A stretch of DNA of 64,000 bases from Butyrivibrio sp. CB08. GTDB lineage: Bacteria; Bacillota; Clostridia; Lachnospirales; Lachnospiraceae. The translations under genes were made by a program, and so were the position numbers. Under the pieces are notes generated by a model. It made no database searches. It saw only the letters and a program-made list of their open reading frames with translations, and was not told where the DNA came from. The DNA lies in assembly GCF_003625485.1 (NCBI RefSeq), contig NZ_RAIR01000001.1:372001-436000 (forward strand). The letters are read 5' to 3'. Positions 36,297 through 44,461 of this stretch are shown piece by piece (position 1 is the stretch's first letter; every line of letters begins with the position of its first letter).

Positions 36297-37064
36297 ATGT
36301 TTAACAAAAAGATTTTGCTTGTAAGAAATGAAGAGACCTTCCTTGTAAATGCCATCAAGAACGCCATGATAGCAGCTAAGTATCAGGTGATTGAATCCAC
36401 CTACTCAATAGCTGATCTGTCCAGCAAGAAGAGCGGCGCAAACCTCATTGTTCTGTACACTGATACGGAATTTGAGGAGCATCGTGATGCCATGGTCTTC
36501 TTTAAGGATCTTAGCATGGAAGAGAATATCATCATGATGGTCATCGGCGATAAGCCGGCTTTTGATTTGGTGCATCATTACATTCCAAAAGAGGATGTGG
36601 CATTTGAGATAACAAGGCCTCTTGATATGACGGACCTTATGAGCAAGATCATGATTGCTACAGACGACGAGTTTGAGATGCAAAGAAGAAAATGCATCCT
36701 TGTGGTTGACGATGACCTTACCTTCCTTCAGATGATAAGGGAGTGGCTAAAGGATACCTACAGAGTCGGAATGGCTAACTCCGGAACCCAGGCGGTGGCG
36801 TGGCTTGCCACCAACAAGGCGGATCTTATCCTTCTTGACTATGACATGCCGGTTTTAGACGGGCCAAAGGTCATGGAGATGCTAAAGAGTGAGTCCTTCT
36901 CAAACTCAACTCCTGTAATGTTCCTTACGGGCAAAAACGACAGGGAAAGTGTTACCAACGTTATCTCATTAAAACCAGTAGATTACCTGCTTAAATCAAT
37001 TTCCAAAGACAAGCTCCTTGCTACTTTGGATGCATTCTTCAAATCAAGAAAGAGCGACAAATGA
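36297..37064 (+). CDS. Double receiver (REC-REC) protein, first receiver degenerate
   Basis: A 255-residue protein of two receiver domains and nothing else. The N-terminal one (about 4-118) has lost the acidic pair (Arg10-Asn11) and the phosphoacceptor (Tyr54 where Asp is expected). The C-terminal one (132-250) is complete: Asp138-140, Asp181 in LLDYDMP, Thr211 and Lys233. Without an output domain it is likely a phosphate shuttle or a binding partner that reports the state of the kinase encoded just upstream (3 bases; AAGGAG at 36285-36290 lies inside the kinase gene end). It overlaps the next gene by four bases (ATGA), linking it to the 7TM-GGDEF-EAL protein. Confidence 0.88.
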   Translation: MFNKKILLVRNEETFLVNAIKNAMIAAKYQVIESTYSIADLSSKKSGANLIVLYTDTEFEEHRDAMVFFKDLSMEENIIMMVIGDKPAFDLVHHYIPKEDVAFEITRPLDMTDLMSKIMIATDDEFEMQRRKCILVVDDDLTFLQMIREWLKDTYRVGMANSGTQAVAWLATNKADLILLDYDMPVLDGPKVMEMLKSESFSNSTPVMFLTGKNDRESVTNVISLKPVDYLLKSISKDKLLATLDAFFKSRKSDK

Positions 37065-39007
37065 GCAATACTCTGATAGGTGGATTATCATTTAGAATAG
37101 CTGCAGCGCTGATCTGCGTGACGTGCATTTTCTACACGGCAGTTATGCGAAGACTCAATAAGAAACGTCTTCGCAGCCGCCTTTTCATTACCATGCTCTC
37201 AATTATCTTCATTAACTGCACCACAGGCTTTATTTCCACCTACGTCACACCATCGAGCCTTCCGTTTATTGCAAGGCTTGCCATCACCTATGCATGTAAG
37301 TTTATCTATTACATTACCCACATCGCACTGATCCCGGTATTTTGTATCTACATCATCGTGGTGTGCGAAGTATTCCACAAATTAAGCCGCCAAAAGCTCT
37401 TGCTTTTCCTTACTCCATTTTTACTTCTTGAGATTTTGGTAATATCAAATCCTCTTACGCACCTGTATTTTTATTATGATCAGGATCTTAACTACGGAAG
37501 AGGGATTGGCGTCTATATAGCTTACGCCGTATGTATTGCTTACGTTGTTTTCTGTGTTTATCTGCTTAAGCGCTTCTGGCATTCCATGAACGGCCTCCAG
37601 CAGATAGCCATGTTCTACTTTATGTTCCTTGCAACCAGTGCAACCATTATCCAGATGGTGTTCCCTGCTGTAGTTTGCGAGCTCATGGGTGAAGCGCTTG
37701 GTCTTATGGGTCTTATGATCATGATAGAAAGAGATGACTACAGACTGGACTATAGGACCAATGCATATAATAAATCAGCTCTTTTGCACGACATGAACGT
37801 ATACTTTAATGTTAAAAGAGATTTCTACGTAGTCTGTGTAAGAGTCATGAACGATGATATGTACAGAAGAGTAGTAGGTCATGAGGGCTATGATGCTCTT
37901 ATGGCTGAGATTGCAGACTTTCTGGAGAAGCTTGATACCAGATACGATGCTTACAGGTCTACCGGAGGAAACTTCTTCCTGGTATGTCCGGAAGCCAACA
38001 AGGATATCATCGATGGAATCCTTGTTAAGATCGAAGAGAGATTTAAGCTTGGTTTTTCGGCAGCAGGCGGTATCGCCAATGTTAAGATAAAGGTTCTCTG
38101 CGCAAAGTGCCCTGATGAGCTTCAGGATGCCAGCGACGTACTTCTTCTTGCTGAAGCAGAGCTTGAAAATACCGATAAGATGGTATTTGAGGGAGATGAC
38201 CTTGATTTCATCCTAAGGAAGATCGCTATTGAGAAAGCTATCACCAAGGGTATGGCAGATAACAGTTTCCTTGTAATGTACCAGCCTGTTTATGACAAGA
38301 ATTCTCACAAGATATCTTCCGCAGAGGCTTTCCTTACTCTTAAGGAACTGGAAGCACAGAACATAAGCTTTGCAGAGTTTATGTCAGTTGCAGAGAATTC
38401 TGGATTTGTAACAGAGCTTGAGTTTAGAATGATCGATTCTGTCTGTGCCTTTATAAGAGATGGCCTGTCTCGCAGCGGAGTAGGAGATGTGAATCTTGTT
38501 ATTCACATCATGTCAGTTCAGGTTCTTACTCATGAGCTTATTAAGAGAGTAAGGGAGTGCCTGGATAAATATGTTATCGATCCATCCTTCCTTGTCTTTG
38601 ACGTAAGTGACACAATAGCCATGCAGGCTCAGGATGAACTTGAATACATTATTGATGAATTCCAGAAGATGGAGATTCCATTTGTTCTTGCAACAGATGA
38701 CGCAGGACTTCTTGGTCTTGACAGCAGAATCGTAGCCAAGTTCGACGGCGTTTCCATAAATGTACGAAAGCACTATGAGACAGTTCATACCGGACAGGAA
38801 GACATAATCCTAAAGAACAGGACCACCATGATCAATCAGCTTGGAAAGGTAATGATCCTCTCAGGTATTGATACAGAAGAGCTCTATGAAAAGGCCAATA
38901 AAGTCATGGGTAACCTGATGGTTGGTAATTATCTGGCAAAGCTCTGCACCAAGAACGAGCTTCAGAACAAGTTCTGGCATGAAGAGATCTTTAGCAGGGA
39001 ATGGTAA
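37061..39007 (+). CDS. 7TM-GGDEF-EAL protein with altered catalytic motifs, paralogue of the upstream kinase N-terminus
   Basis: A 648-residue protein that aligns along its length with the first 640 residues of the hybrid kinase at 32493 (same membrane helices, e.g. VTCIFYTAVMRR versus VTCLFYTLIMRR). The GGDEF signature is GGNFF at 302-306, lacking the catalytic acidic residue, and the EAL signature is EAF at 422-424 with the later DDFGTG replaced by TDDAGLLG. It is therefore probably a c-di-GMP receptor or decoy rather than an enzyme. ATGA overlap with the REC-REC gene and a terminator downstream make it the last gene of the signalling operon. It lacks the kinase, receiver and HPt domains of its paralogue. 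Confidence 0.87.
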   Translation: MSNTLIGGLSFRIAAALICVTCIFYTAVMRRLNKKRLRSRLFITMLSIIFINCTTGFISTYVTPSSLPFIARLAITYACKFIYYITHIALIPVFCIYIIVVCEVFHKLSRQKLLLFLTPFLLLEILVISNPLTHLYFYYDQDLNYGRGIGVYIAYAVCIAYVVFCVYLLKRFWHSMNGLQQIAMFYFMFLATSATIIQMVFPAVVCELMGEALGLMGLMIMIERDDYRLDYRTNAYNKSALLHDMNVYFNVKRDFYVVCVRVMNDDMYRRVVGHEGYDALMAEIADFLEKLDTRYDAYRSTGGNFFLVCPEANKDIIDGILVKIEERFKLGFSAAGGIANVKIKVLCAKCPDELQDASDVLLLAEAELENTDKMVFEGDDLDFILRKIAIEKAITKGMADNSFLVMYQPVYDKNSHKISSAEAFLTLKELEAQNISFAEFMSVAENSGFVTELEFRMIDSVCAFIRDGLSRSGVGDVNLVIHIMSVQVLTHELIKRVRECLDKYVIDPSFLVFDVSDTIAMQAQDELEYIIDEFQKMEIPFVLATDDAGLLGLDSRIVAKFDGVSINVRKHYETVHTGQEDIILKNRTTMINQLGKVMILSGIDTEELYEKANKVMGNLMVGNYLAKLCTKNELQNKFWHEEIFSREW

Positions 39008-39033
39008 ACTCTAATAATTCATAGACAAACAAG

Positions 39034-39074
39034 GCTCCCGGCAAAGAGTTGTTGCTTTGCAGGGAGCATTTTTA
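39034..39074 (+). terminator. Terminator of the c-di-GMP-type signalling operon
   Basis: GCTCCC-G-GCAAAG pairs with CTTTGC-A-GGGAGC (one mismatch), followed by ATTTTTA. Confidence 0.85.
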
Positions 39075-39124
39075 TACAATAAAGACTATTAGGACAAAAA
39101 ACGCATAATTATAAGGGGAGAGCT

Positions 39125-40633
39125 ATGGCAACAACACCATTTTGTGAAGTCAAGGAATTGGCAAAAACGGGGAAATACCGCCTGATTCCAATTATGAAGG
39201 ACATCCTCTCTGACGTGGCAACGCCGGTTCAGGTCATGAGGAAACTCAAGAATGTGAGCAATCACTGCTTCCTTCTTGAAAGTGTGGAAGATTCAAGACA
39301 GTGGGGAAGATATTCTTTTCTTGGATATAATCCCACAATGCAGCTGTCAGGCCGCGGCCAGGAGATGACAGTTACCTATGACTGCGGAAAAGAAGAGACC
39401 TTTACCATTGATAACCCAAGTGACTACATAAGGGAACTGGTTGATAAGAACAGGGCTCCAAAGCTTCCTGATGCCCCGACCTTTACTGGAGGGCTTGTTG
39501 GATACTTTTCCTACGACTACATGCAGTATGCTGAACCCTCATTGCATTTTTATGCGAAAAATGAGCACGATTTTTCTGACTTTGATCTGATGCTCTTTGA
39601 GAGCCTTATCTGCTTTGACAACCTGAAGCAGAAGATCCTTCTTATATCAAACGTTAAGGTCCCTGAGAATACAGAGGGTGCATCTTTTGAAAGAGATATC
39701 ACTGATGCCTATGAGGTTGCGATTAGCAATATAGCTAAGATGGAGGACCTTATCCTTAACGGGCAGATGATGGAGATCCCTAAGGGTAAGCTTAAATCGG
39801 AGATACAGCCTCTTTTCCCTAAGGAGGAGTACTGCAGGAAGGTTGATAAGGTCAAGGAGCATATCGTAGAAGGTGATATCTTCCAGCTTGTTTTATCAAA
39901 TCCCATGGAAGCTGATTTTGAGGGAAGCCTTTTTGATACCTACAGGATCCTTAGGACCACCAATCCATCCCCTTACATGTTCTATTTTTCAGGAGATACA
40001 GAGATCGCAGGTGCTTCCCCGGAGACCCTTGTTAAAGTTGAGGACGGAGTTATAAGGACATTCCCGCTTGCCGGCACAAGGCCAAGAGGTGCTACCCTCG
40101 AGGAGGACCTTGCTCTTGAAAAAGAGCTTCTGGCTGACGAGAAAGAACGGGCTGAGCACAACATGCTTGTGGACCTTGGAAGAAACGACCTTGGTAAGCT
40201 GTGCGAATTTGGCTCTGTAGAAGTTGAGAAATACATGGTGGTTGAAAGATACTCCCATGTTATGCATATTGGATCATCAGTTAAGGGAAAGCTTCGTGAT
40301 GACAGGTCTGCTATAGATGCAATCGATGCTGTCCTTCCAGCCGGAACATTATCCGGGGCTCCCAAGATCAGAGCCTGCCAGATAATAGATGAGCTTGAAG
40401 GCGTAAAGAGAGGTATCTACGGCGGAGCCATCGGATACGTAGACTTTACTGGAAACCTCGATACCTGTATCGCCATAAGACTTGCCTACAAGAAAAACGG
40501 AAAAGTCTTTGTAAGAAGCGGAGCGGGACTGGTTGCTGATTCTGTTCCTGAAAGTGAATTTACTGAATGCGTAAACAAGGCTAAGGCTGTTGTGAATGCG
40601 ATCAAGGAGGCCTGCGATGATTCTGATAATTGA
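39125..40633 (+). CDS. trpE: Anthranilate synthase component I
   Basis: A 502-residue chorismate-using enzyme, the large subunit of anthranilate synthase (chorismate to anthranilate, first step of tryptophan synthesis). NHCFLLESVED near residue 50 carries the LLES motif of tryptophan feedback inhibition. Active-site motifs are FPLAGTRPRG (alanine where PabB has lysine), AEHNMLVDLGRNDLG and GTLSGAPKIRACQIIDELE, with GIYGGAIGY near the end. The PLAGT motif and LLES favour TrpE over PabB. GGGGAG lies just before the ATG. The trpG gene overlaps its 3' end. There is no recognisable T-box or tryptophan leader in the 117-base gap upstream. Confidence 0.95.
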   Translation: MATTPFCEVKELAKTGKYRLIPIMKDILSDVATPVQVMRKLKNVSNHCFLLESVEDSRQWGRYSFLGYNPTMQLSGRGQEMTVTYDCGKEETFTIDNPSDYIRELVDKNRAPKLPDAPTFTGGLVGYFSYDYMQYAEPSLHFYAKNEHDFSDFDLMLFESLICFDNLKQKILLISNVKVPENTEGASFERDITDAYEVAISNIAKMEDLILNGQMMEIPKGKLKSEIQPLFPKEEYCRKVDKVKEHIVEGDIFQLVLSNPMEADFEGSLFDTYRILRTTNPSPYMFYFSGDTEIAGASPETLVKVEDGVIRTFPLAGTRPRGATLEEDLALEKELLADEKERAEHNMLVDLGRNDLGKLCEFGSVEVEKYMVVERYSHVMHIGSSVKGKLRDDRSAIDAIDAVLPAGTLSGAPKIRACQIIDELEGVKRGIYGGAIGYVDFTGNLDTCIAIRLAYKKNGKVFVRSGAGLVADSVPESEFTECVNKAKAVVNAIKEACDDSDN

Positions 40634-41180
40634 TAACTACGACAGCTTTACATATAACCTATATCAACTTATTGGCTCCATCGAGCCTGATATGAAGGTC
40701 ATAAGAAACGACGAGTGCACCATAGATGAGATCAGACAGATGGCGCCTTCAGTCATCATCCTCTCACCTGGCCCTGGTAAGCCATCAGATGCCGGAATCT
40801 GCGAGGATGTAGTTAAGGAGCTTGGAAAAGAGATTAAGATCCTTGGAGTATGTCTTGGACATCAGGCAATCTGCGAGGCCTTTGGAGGCACTGTATCCCA
40901 CGCCAAAAAGCTCATGCACGGCAAACAGTCAGAGACCACAGTTGATAATACGTCAAAGCTCTTTAAGGGACTTGATAAGAGGGTTAAGGTTGCAAGATAC
41001 CACTCCCTTGCTCTTAAGGAGGAGACACTTCCATCATGCCTTAAGGTTGTGGCTACTGCTGACGACGGCGAGATTATGGCAGTTGAGCACAAAGATTTCC
41101 CAGTTTACGGTGTTCAGTTCCACCCGGAATCCATAATGACCCCTGATGGAATGGACATGCTGCGGAATTTCCTGATGTAA
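40617..41180 (+). CDS. trpG: Anthranilate synthase component II (glutamine amidotransferase)
   Basis: A 187-residue class I glutamine amidotransferase that supplies ammonia to TrpE. The catalytic triad is visible: Cys79 in GVCLGHQA, and the histidine and glutamate in VQFHPESIMT near residue 170. SPGPGKPSDAG around 50-60 is the oxyanion and ammonia-channel loop. AAGGAGG at 40604-40610 selects the ATG at 40617; the longer frame from 40596 has no site. It overlaps trpE by 17 bases. The remaining trp genes (trpD, C, F, B, A) are not in this window and the next gene is unrelated, so the pair is split from the rest of the pathway. A PabA role in folate synthesis is the alternative. Confidence 0.94.
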   Translation: MILIIDNYDSFTYNLYQLIGSIEPDMKVIRNDECTIDEIRQMAPSVIILSPGPGKPSDAGICEDVVKELGKEIKILGVCLGHQAICEAFGGTVSHAKKLMHGKQSETTVDNTSKLFKGLDKRVKVARYHSLALKEETLPSCLKVVATADDGEIMAVEHKDFPVYGVQFHPESIMTPDGMDMLRNFLM

Positions 41181-41237
41181 TAAATTGGCCAAAATAAGAA
41201 AAGAATTAAAAAAGGTAGTTGTGGTAGAATCTCAGAT

Positions 41238-42008
41238 ATGAAATACGTTTATGAAACACATCTTCACACCATAGAGGCCAGCGCCTGTTCAAGGACACCT
41301 GGCGAAGATTATATAGATTACATGAAGAACCTTGGCTACAGCGGGTTTATCGTTACGGATCACTTTTTTACTGGTAACACCTGTATCCCCGCTAACCTTC
41401 CCTGGGATGAAAGGGTAAAGAGATACTGTAGTGGTTACCATCATGCTCTTGATAAAGCGGGGGATGATTTCACGGTCCTTTTTGGAGTTGAGTATAACTT
41501 TAGAGGGGATGAGTTCCTGATCTACGGTATCGACGAGCAGTGGCTTCTTGATCATCCTGATTTTACGGAAAGGGAAGACAGGAACAAAGTCTATGAGATG
41601 GTCCACGAGGCTGGTGGCATAATGCTTCAGGCCCATCCCTACAGGGAGAGAGGGTATTTATCAGATATCAACATCACTCCATCTGCCTGCGACGGAATAG
41701 AAGGCTACAACGCAGCCAACCCTGATTACCAGAATGCTCTTGCATATATGTACGGCAAAGAGCGGGGATTTAAGATGACTGGCGGATCTGACATTCACTA
41801 TTTTGAACAGCCGGACATGGGTGGAACTGCCTTTGACCACCCCATAAACACAATAGAAGAATTTGTGGCAGCATTCTTAAATGGTGAGGGAGTGCCTGTT
41901 TACAAGAAAGATATATTAAATTCGAATATAGATTTTGCACCTGTATCAGAGTGTGAGGATCTGATATTCACAACCAAGAGCCCGACACTGCCGGTGTTCT
42001 GGCACTAA
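41238..42008 (+). CDS. PHP-domain metal hydrolase
   Basis: A 256-residue PHP-family protein. Metal ligands typical of the family are present: His8 and His10 in ETHLHT, Asp41-His42 in IVTDHFF, the glutamate in VEYNF near 80, the histidine in QAHPYRE and GSDIHYFE near 190. PHP enzymes hydrolyse phosphoesters; free-standing ones include histidinol-phosphatase-like and nucleotide or sugar phosphatases. A possible start promoter (TAGAAT at 41225-41230, with TG before it) ends only 8 bases before the ATG, and no ribosome site is seen, so the mRNA could be leaderless. The permuted beta-glucosidase gene follows after 23 bases, suggesting co-transcription with the glucan genes. Confidence 0.8.
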   Translation: MKYVYETHLHTIEASACSRTPGEDYIDYMKNLGYSGFIVTDHFFTGNTCIPANLPWDERVKRYCSGYHHALDKAGDDFTVLFGVEYNFRGDEFLIYGIDEQWLLDHPDFTEREDRNKVYEMVHEAGGIMLQAHPYRERGYLSDINITPSACDGIEGYNAANPDYQNALAYMYGKERGFKMTGGSDIHYFEQPDMGGTAFDHPINTIEEFVAAFLNGEGVPVYKKDILNSNIDFAPVSECEDLIFTTKSPTLPVFWH

Positions 42009-42031
42009 GATCTTATTTTGGAGGTTATTCA

Positions 42032-44443
42032 ATGGAGAAGTGGGCAAGACTTAAGTATCAGCCTGGTATCGCACTTTATGAGGATGGAGAGAGAGTAACT
42101 GGCAGCAGGAGCCATATCGAGATTTCAAAAAGAGCTGCTGACGAAGCAATAGTTCTTTTAAAGAATGACGGCGTTCTCCCTCTTTCAGGAGATAAGCCAC
42201 TGGCGCTCTTTGGCAAGGCGAGCTTTGAGTACGTAAAGGGAGGCGGCGGTTCAGGTGATGTTTACTGCAAGTACATCCACTCTCTCTATGACGGACTTAA
42301 GATAAGGGGCATCAAGGTATTTGAGCCTTTGATCGATCTGTATAAAGAAGAACTTGATAAGCAGTACAAGGAGGGACTGGTTCCCGGAATGACCAGCGAA
42401 GTTGCGGTTCCGGATTCTCTTTATAATGAGGCAGCTTCCTTTACTGATACTGCTCTTATAGTTATCAACAGGTTCTCTGGTGAGAGCTGGGACAGAAGCA
42501 ACATAGAGTGTACCGGCGAGTTTAATCCATGGCCCAGAGGACTGTCTATGCCTGAGGTTTCAGGCAAAGTATTCCCTAAGGGAGATTTCTATATAACTGA
42601 ATTGGAACAGGCCATGATAGACAAGGTCAAGGCTTCATTTAAGAACGTCATCGCGGTGCTTAACGTAGGCGGTATCATCGACTGCAGGTGGATAGCAGAG
42701 GACGACGCCATTGGAGGTGCTATCTACATGGGACAGCTTGGAATGGAAGGTGGCCTTGCTGCGGCAGACGTCCTTCTTGGAAAGGTATGCCCATCCGGTA
42801 GACTTGTGGATACCTTTGCAGGGGAGCTTTCTGACTATCCTTCAACAAAAGGCTTCCACGACAGCTTTGACTATGTGGACTATAACGAAGATGTCTATGT
42901 AGGCTACAGATATTTCGAGACAATTGACGGGGCAAAAGAGAAAGTGGTTTACCCTTTTGGATACGGACTATCCTATACCTCTTTTGAAACAGAAGTGGTA
43001 TCCGCTGGCGCTATGTCAGATGGATTTACCTTTACAGTTAAGGTTACCAACACAGGAACGGTAGCAGGCAAGGAAGTAGTTCAGCTCTACTTTAGTGCTC
43101 CGGATGGACTTCTTGGTAAACCTTCCCGCAATCTTGCAGATTTTGCCAAGACAGGGGAGCTTGCACCAGGCGAGTCAGAGCTTATCCCTCTTTCAGTTAC
43201 CTTCTACCAGATGGCTTCCTATGACGATCTTGGCAAGGTTAAGGAGGCAGCATATGTTCTTGAAAAGGGAGTATATGAGTTCTATACAGGCTCTGATGTA
43301 AGAGATTCCGTAAAGATTGATTTCTCCTACGGCCTTGATGAGAACGTTGTGGTAAAAGAGCTGTCTCATAAGCTTGCTCCTGTAGAGCTTAAACAGAGAA
43401 TGGTATCAGACGGCAGCTACGAGGAACTTCCTCTTGGAAAGCACAAGGATATCAATGCGTGCATCTTTGAAAAGATGGAGCCTGGAACAGAAGAAGCTCT
43501 TACTCCTGTTATCAGAGCTGTTGACAGCCATTACCTTACATATCCATACAAGGAAGGCGCCAAGACCCTTCTGGATGTTGCTGAAGGAAAGGCTACTCTT
43601 GATGAGTTTGTTTCCCAGCTCCCTGTAGAGAGACTTATAGATCTTCTTGGAGGTCAGCCAAACACAGGCGTTGGAAATGTATTTGGATTTGGTAACCTTC
43701 CTGAGTATGCAGTTCCAAACGCACAGACAGCTGATGGACCAGCTGGAGTCAGGATCATGCCAGGCACAGGAGTTCTTACAACGGCATTCCCATGTGCAAC
43801 CTCTATCGCTTGCACCTGGAACAAGGAGCTTTCTGAGGAGATAGGCTTTGCAGGAGGAGAGGAGCTTAAGGAGAATAACCTCTGCGTATGGCTTACCCCA
43901 GCAGTCAACATTCACAGAAGCCCTATGTGCGGAAGAAACTTTGAGTACTACTCAGAGGATCCATACCTCACAGGACGTATGGCAGCAGCCATGGTCCGTG
44001 GTATCCAGAAGAACAAGGTTGGAGCAAGCGTCAAGCACTTTGCCTGCAACAACAAGGAAACTAACAGGAAACACAGCGACTCAAGAGTATCTGAGAGAGC
44101 TTTAAGAGAGATTTACCTTAAGGCTTTTGAGATAATTGTAAGAGAGTCAGACCCATATACCATCATGTCCTCCTATAACGCTGTAAACGGAGAGAGGGCA
44201 TCTGAATCAGCAGACCTCCTTACAGGAATCCTTAGAGATGAGTGGGGATTTAAGGGCTTTGCCACATCAGATTGGTGGAACAGAGCTGAGCATTACAAGG
44301 AGATAAACGCAGGTAATGACCTTAAGATGGGCTGCGGCTTTACTGACAGAGTATTAAAGGCCTATGAAATGGGCGCTATAGACAGGCAGACCCTTGAAAA
44401 GAGCGCCAAGAGAATCCTTGATGTGATTCTGAGATTTGAATAA
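42032..44443 (+). CDS. GH3 beta-glucosidase with permuted domain order
   Basis: An 803-residue glycoside hydrolase family 3 enzyme in which the usual order is reversed. Residues 1 to about 270 match the normal C-terminal GH3 domain (RAADEAIVLLKNDGVLPL, then GGGGSGDV), followed by a fibronectin-like part (about 320-420, FTFTVKVTNTG), and the catalytic TIM-barrel domain comes last (about 570-803). Asp747 in ATSDWW is the predicted nucleophile, and KHFACNN with GRNFEYYSEDPYLTG form the glucose-binding site. The same reversed order is known for Butyrivibrio fibrisolvens and Ruminococcus albus beta-glucosidases. No signal peptide is seen, so it acts on imported beta-gluco-oligosaccharides. GGAGG precedes the ATG; the phosphorylase gene starts 18 bases after the stop. 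Confidence 0.93.
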   Translation: MEKWARLKYQPGIALYEDGERVTGSRSHIEISKRAADEAIVLLKNDGVLPLSGDKPLALFGKASFEYVKGGGGSGDVYCKYIHSLYDGLKIRGIKVFEPLIDLYKEELDKQYKEGLVPGMTSEVAVPDSLYNEAASFTDTALIVINRFSGESWDRSNIECTGEFNPWPRGLSMPEVSGKVFPKGDFYITELEQAMIDKVKASFKNVIAVLNVGGIIDCRWIAEDDAIGGAIYMGQLGMEGGLAAADVLLGKVCPSGRLVDTFAGELSDYPSTKGFHDSFDYVDYNEDVYVGYRYFETIDGAKEKVVYPFGYGLSYTSFETEVVSAGAMSDGFTFTVKVTNTGTVAGKEVVQLYFSAPDGLLGKPSRNLADFAKTGELAPGESELIPLSVTFYQMASYDDLGKVKEAAYVLEKGVYEFYTGSDVRDSVKIDFSYGLDENVVVKELSHKLAPVELKQRMVSDGSYEELPLGKHKDINACIFEKMEPGTEEALTPVIRAVDSHYLTYPYKEGAKTLLDVAEGKATLDEFVSQLPVERLIDLLGGQPNTGVGNVFGFGNLPEYAVPNAQTADGPAGVRIMPGTGVLTTAFPCATSIACTWNKELSEEIGFAGGEELKENNLCVWLTPAVNIHRSPMCGRNFEYYSEDPYLTGRMAAAMVRGIQKNKVGASVKHFACNNKETNRKHSDSRVSERALREIYLKAFEIIVRESDPYTIMSSYNAVNGERASESADLLTGILRDEWGFKGFATSDWWNRAEHYKEINAGNDLKMGCGFTDRVLKAYEMGAIDRQTLEKSAKRILDVILRFE

Positions 44444-44461
44444 TTATCCCCGGAGGAATAT

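Noticed and set aside
39008..39124. Tryptophan leader peptide, T-box or TRAP-type element before trpE
   Set aside because: The gap holds the preceding terminator and an AT-rich stretch; no Trp-codon run, T-box sequence or alternative hairpins were found.
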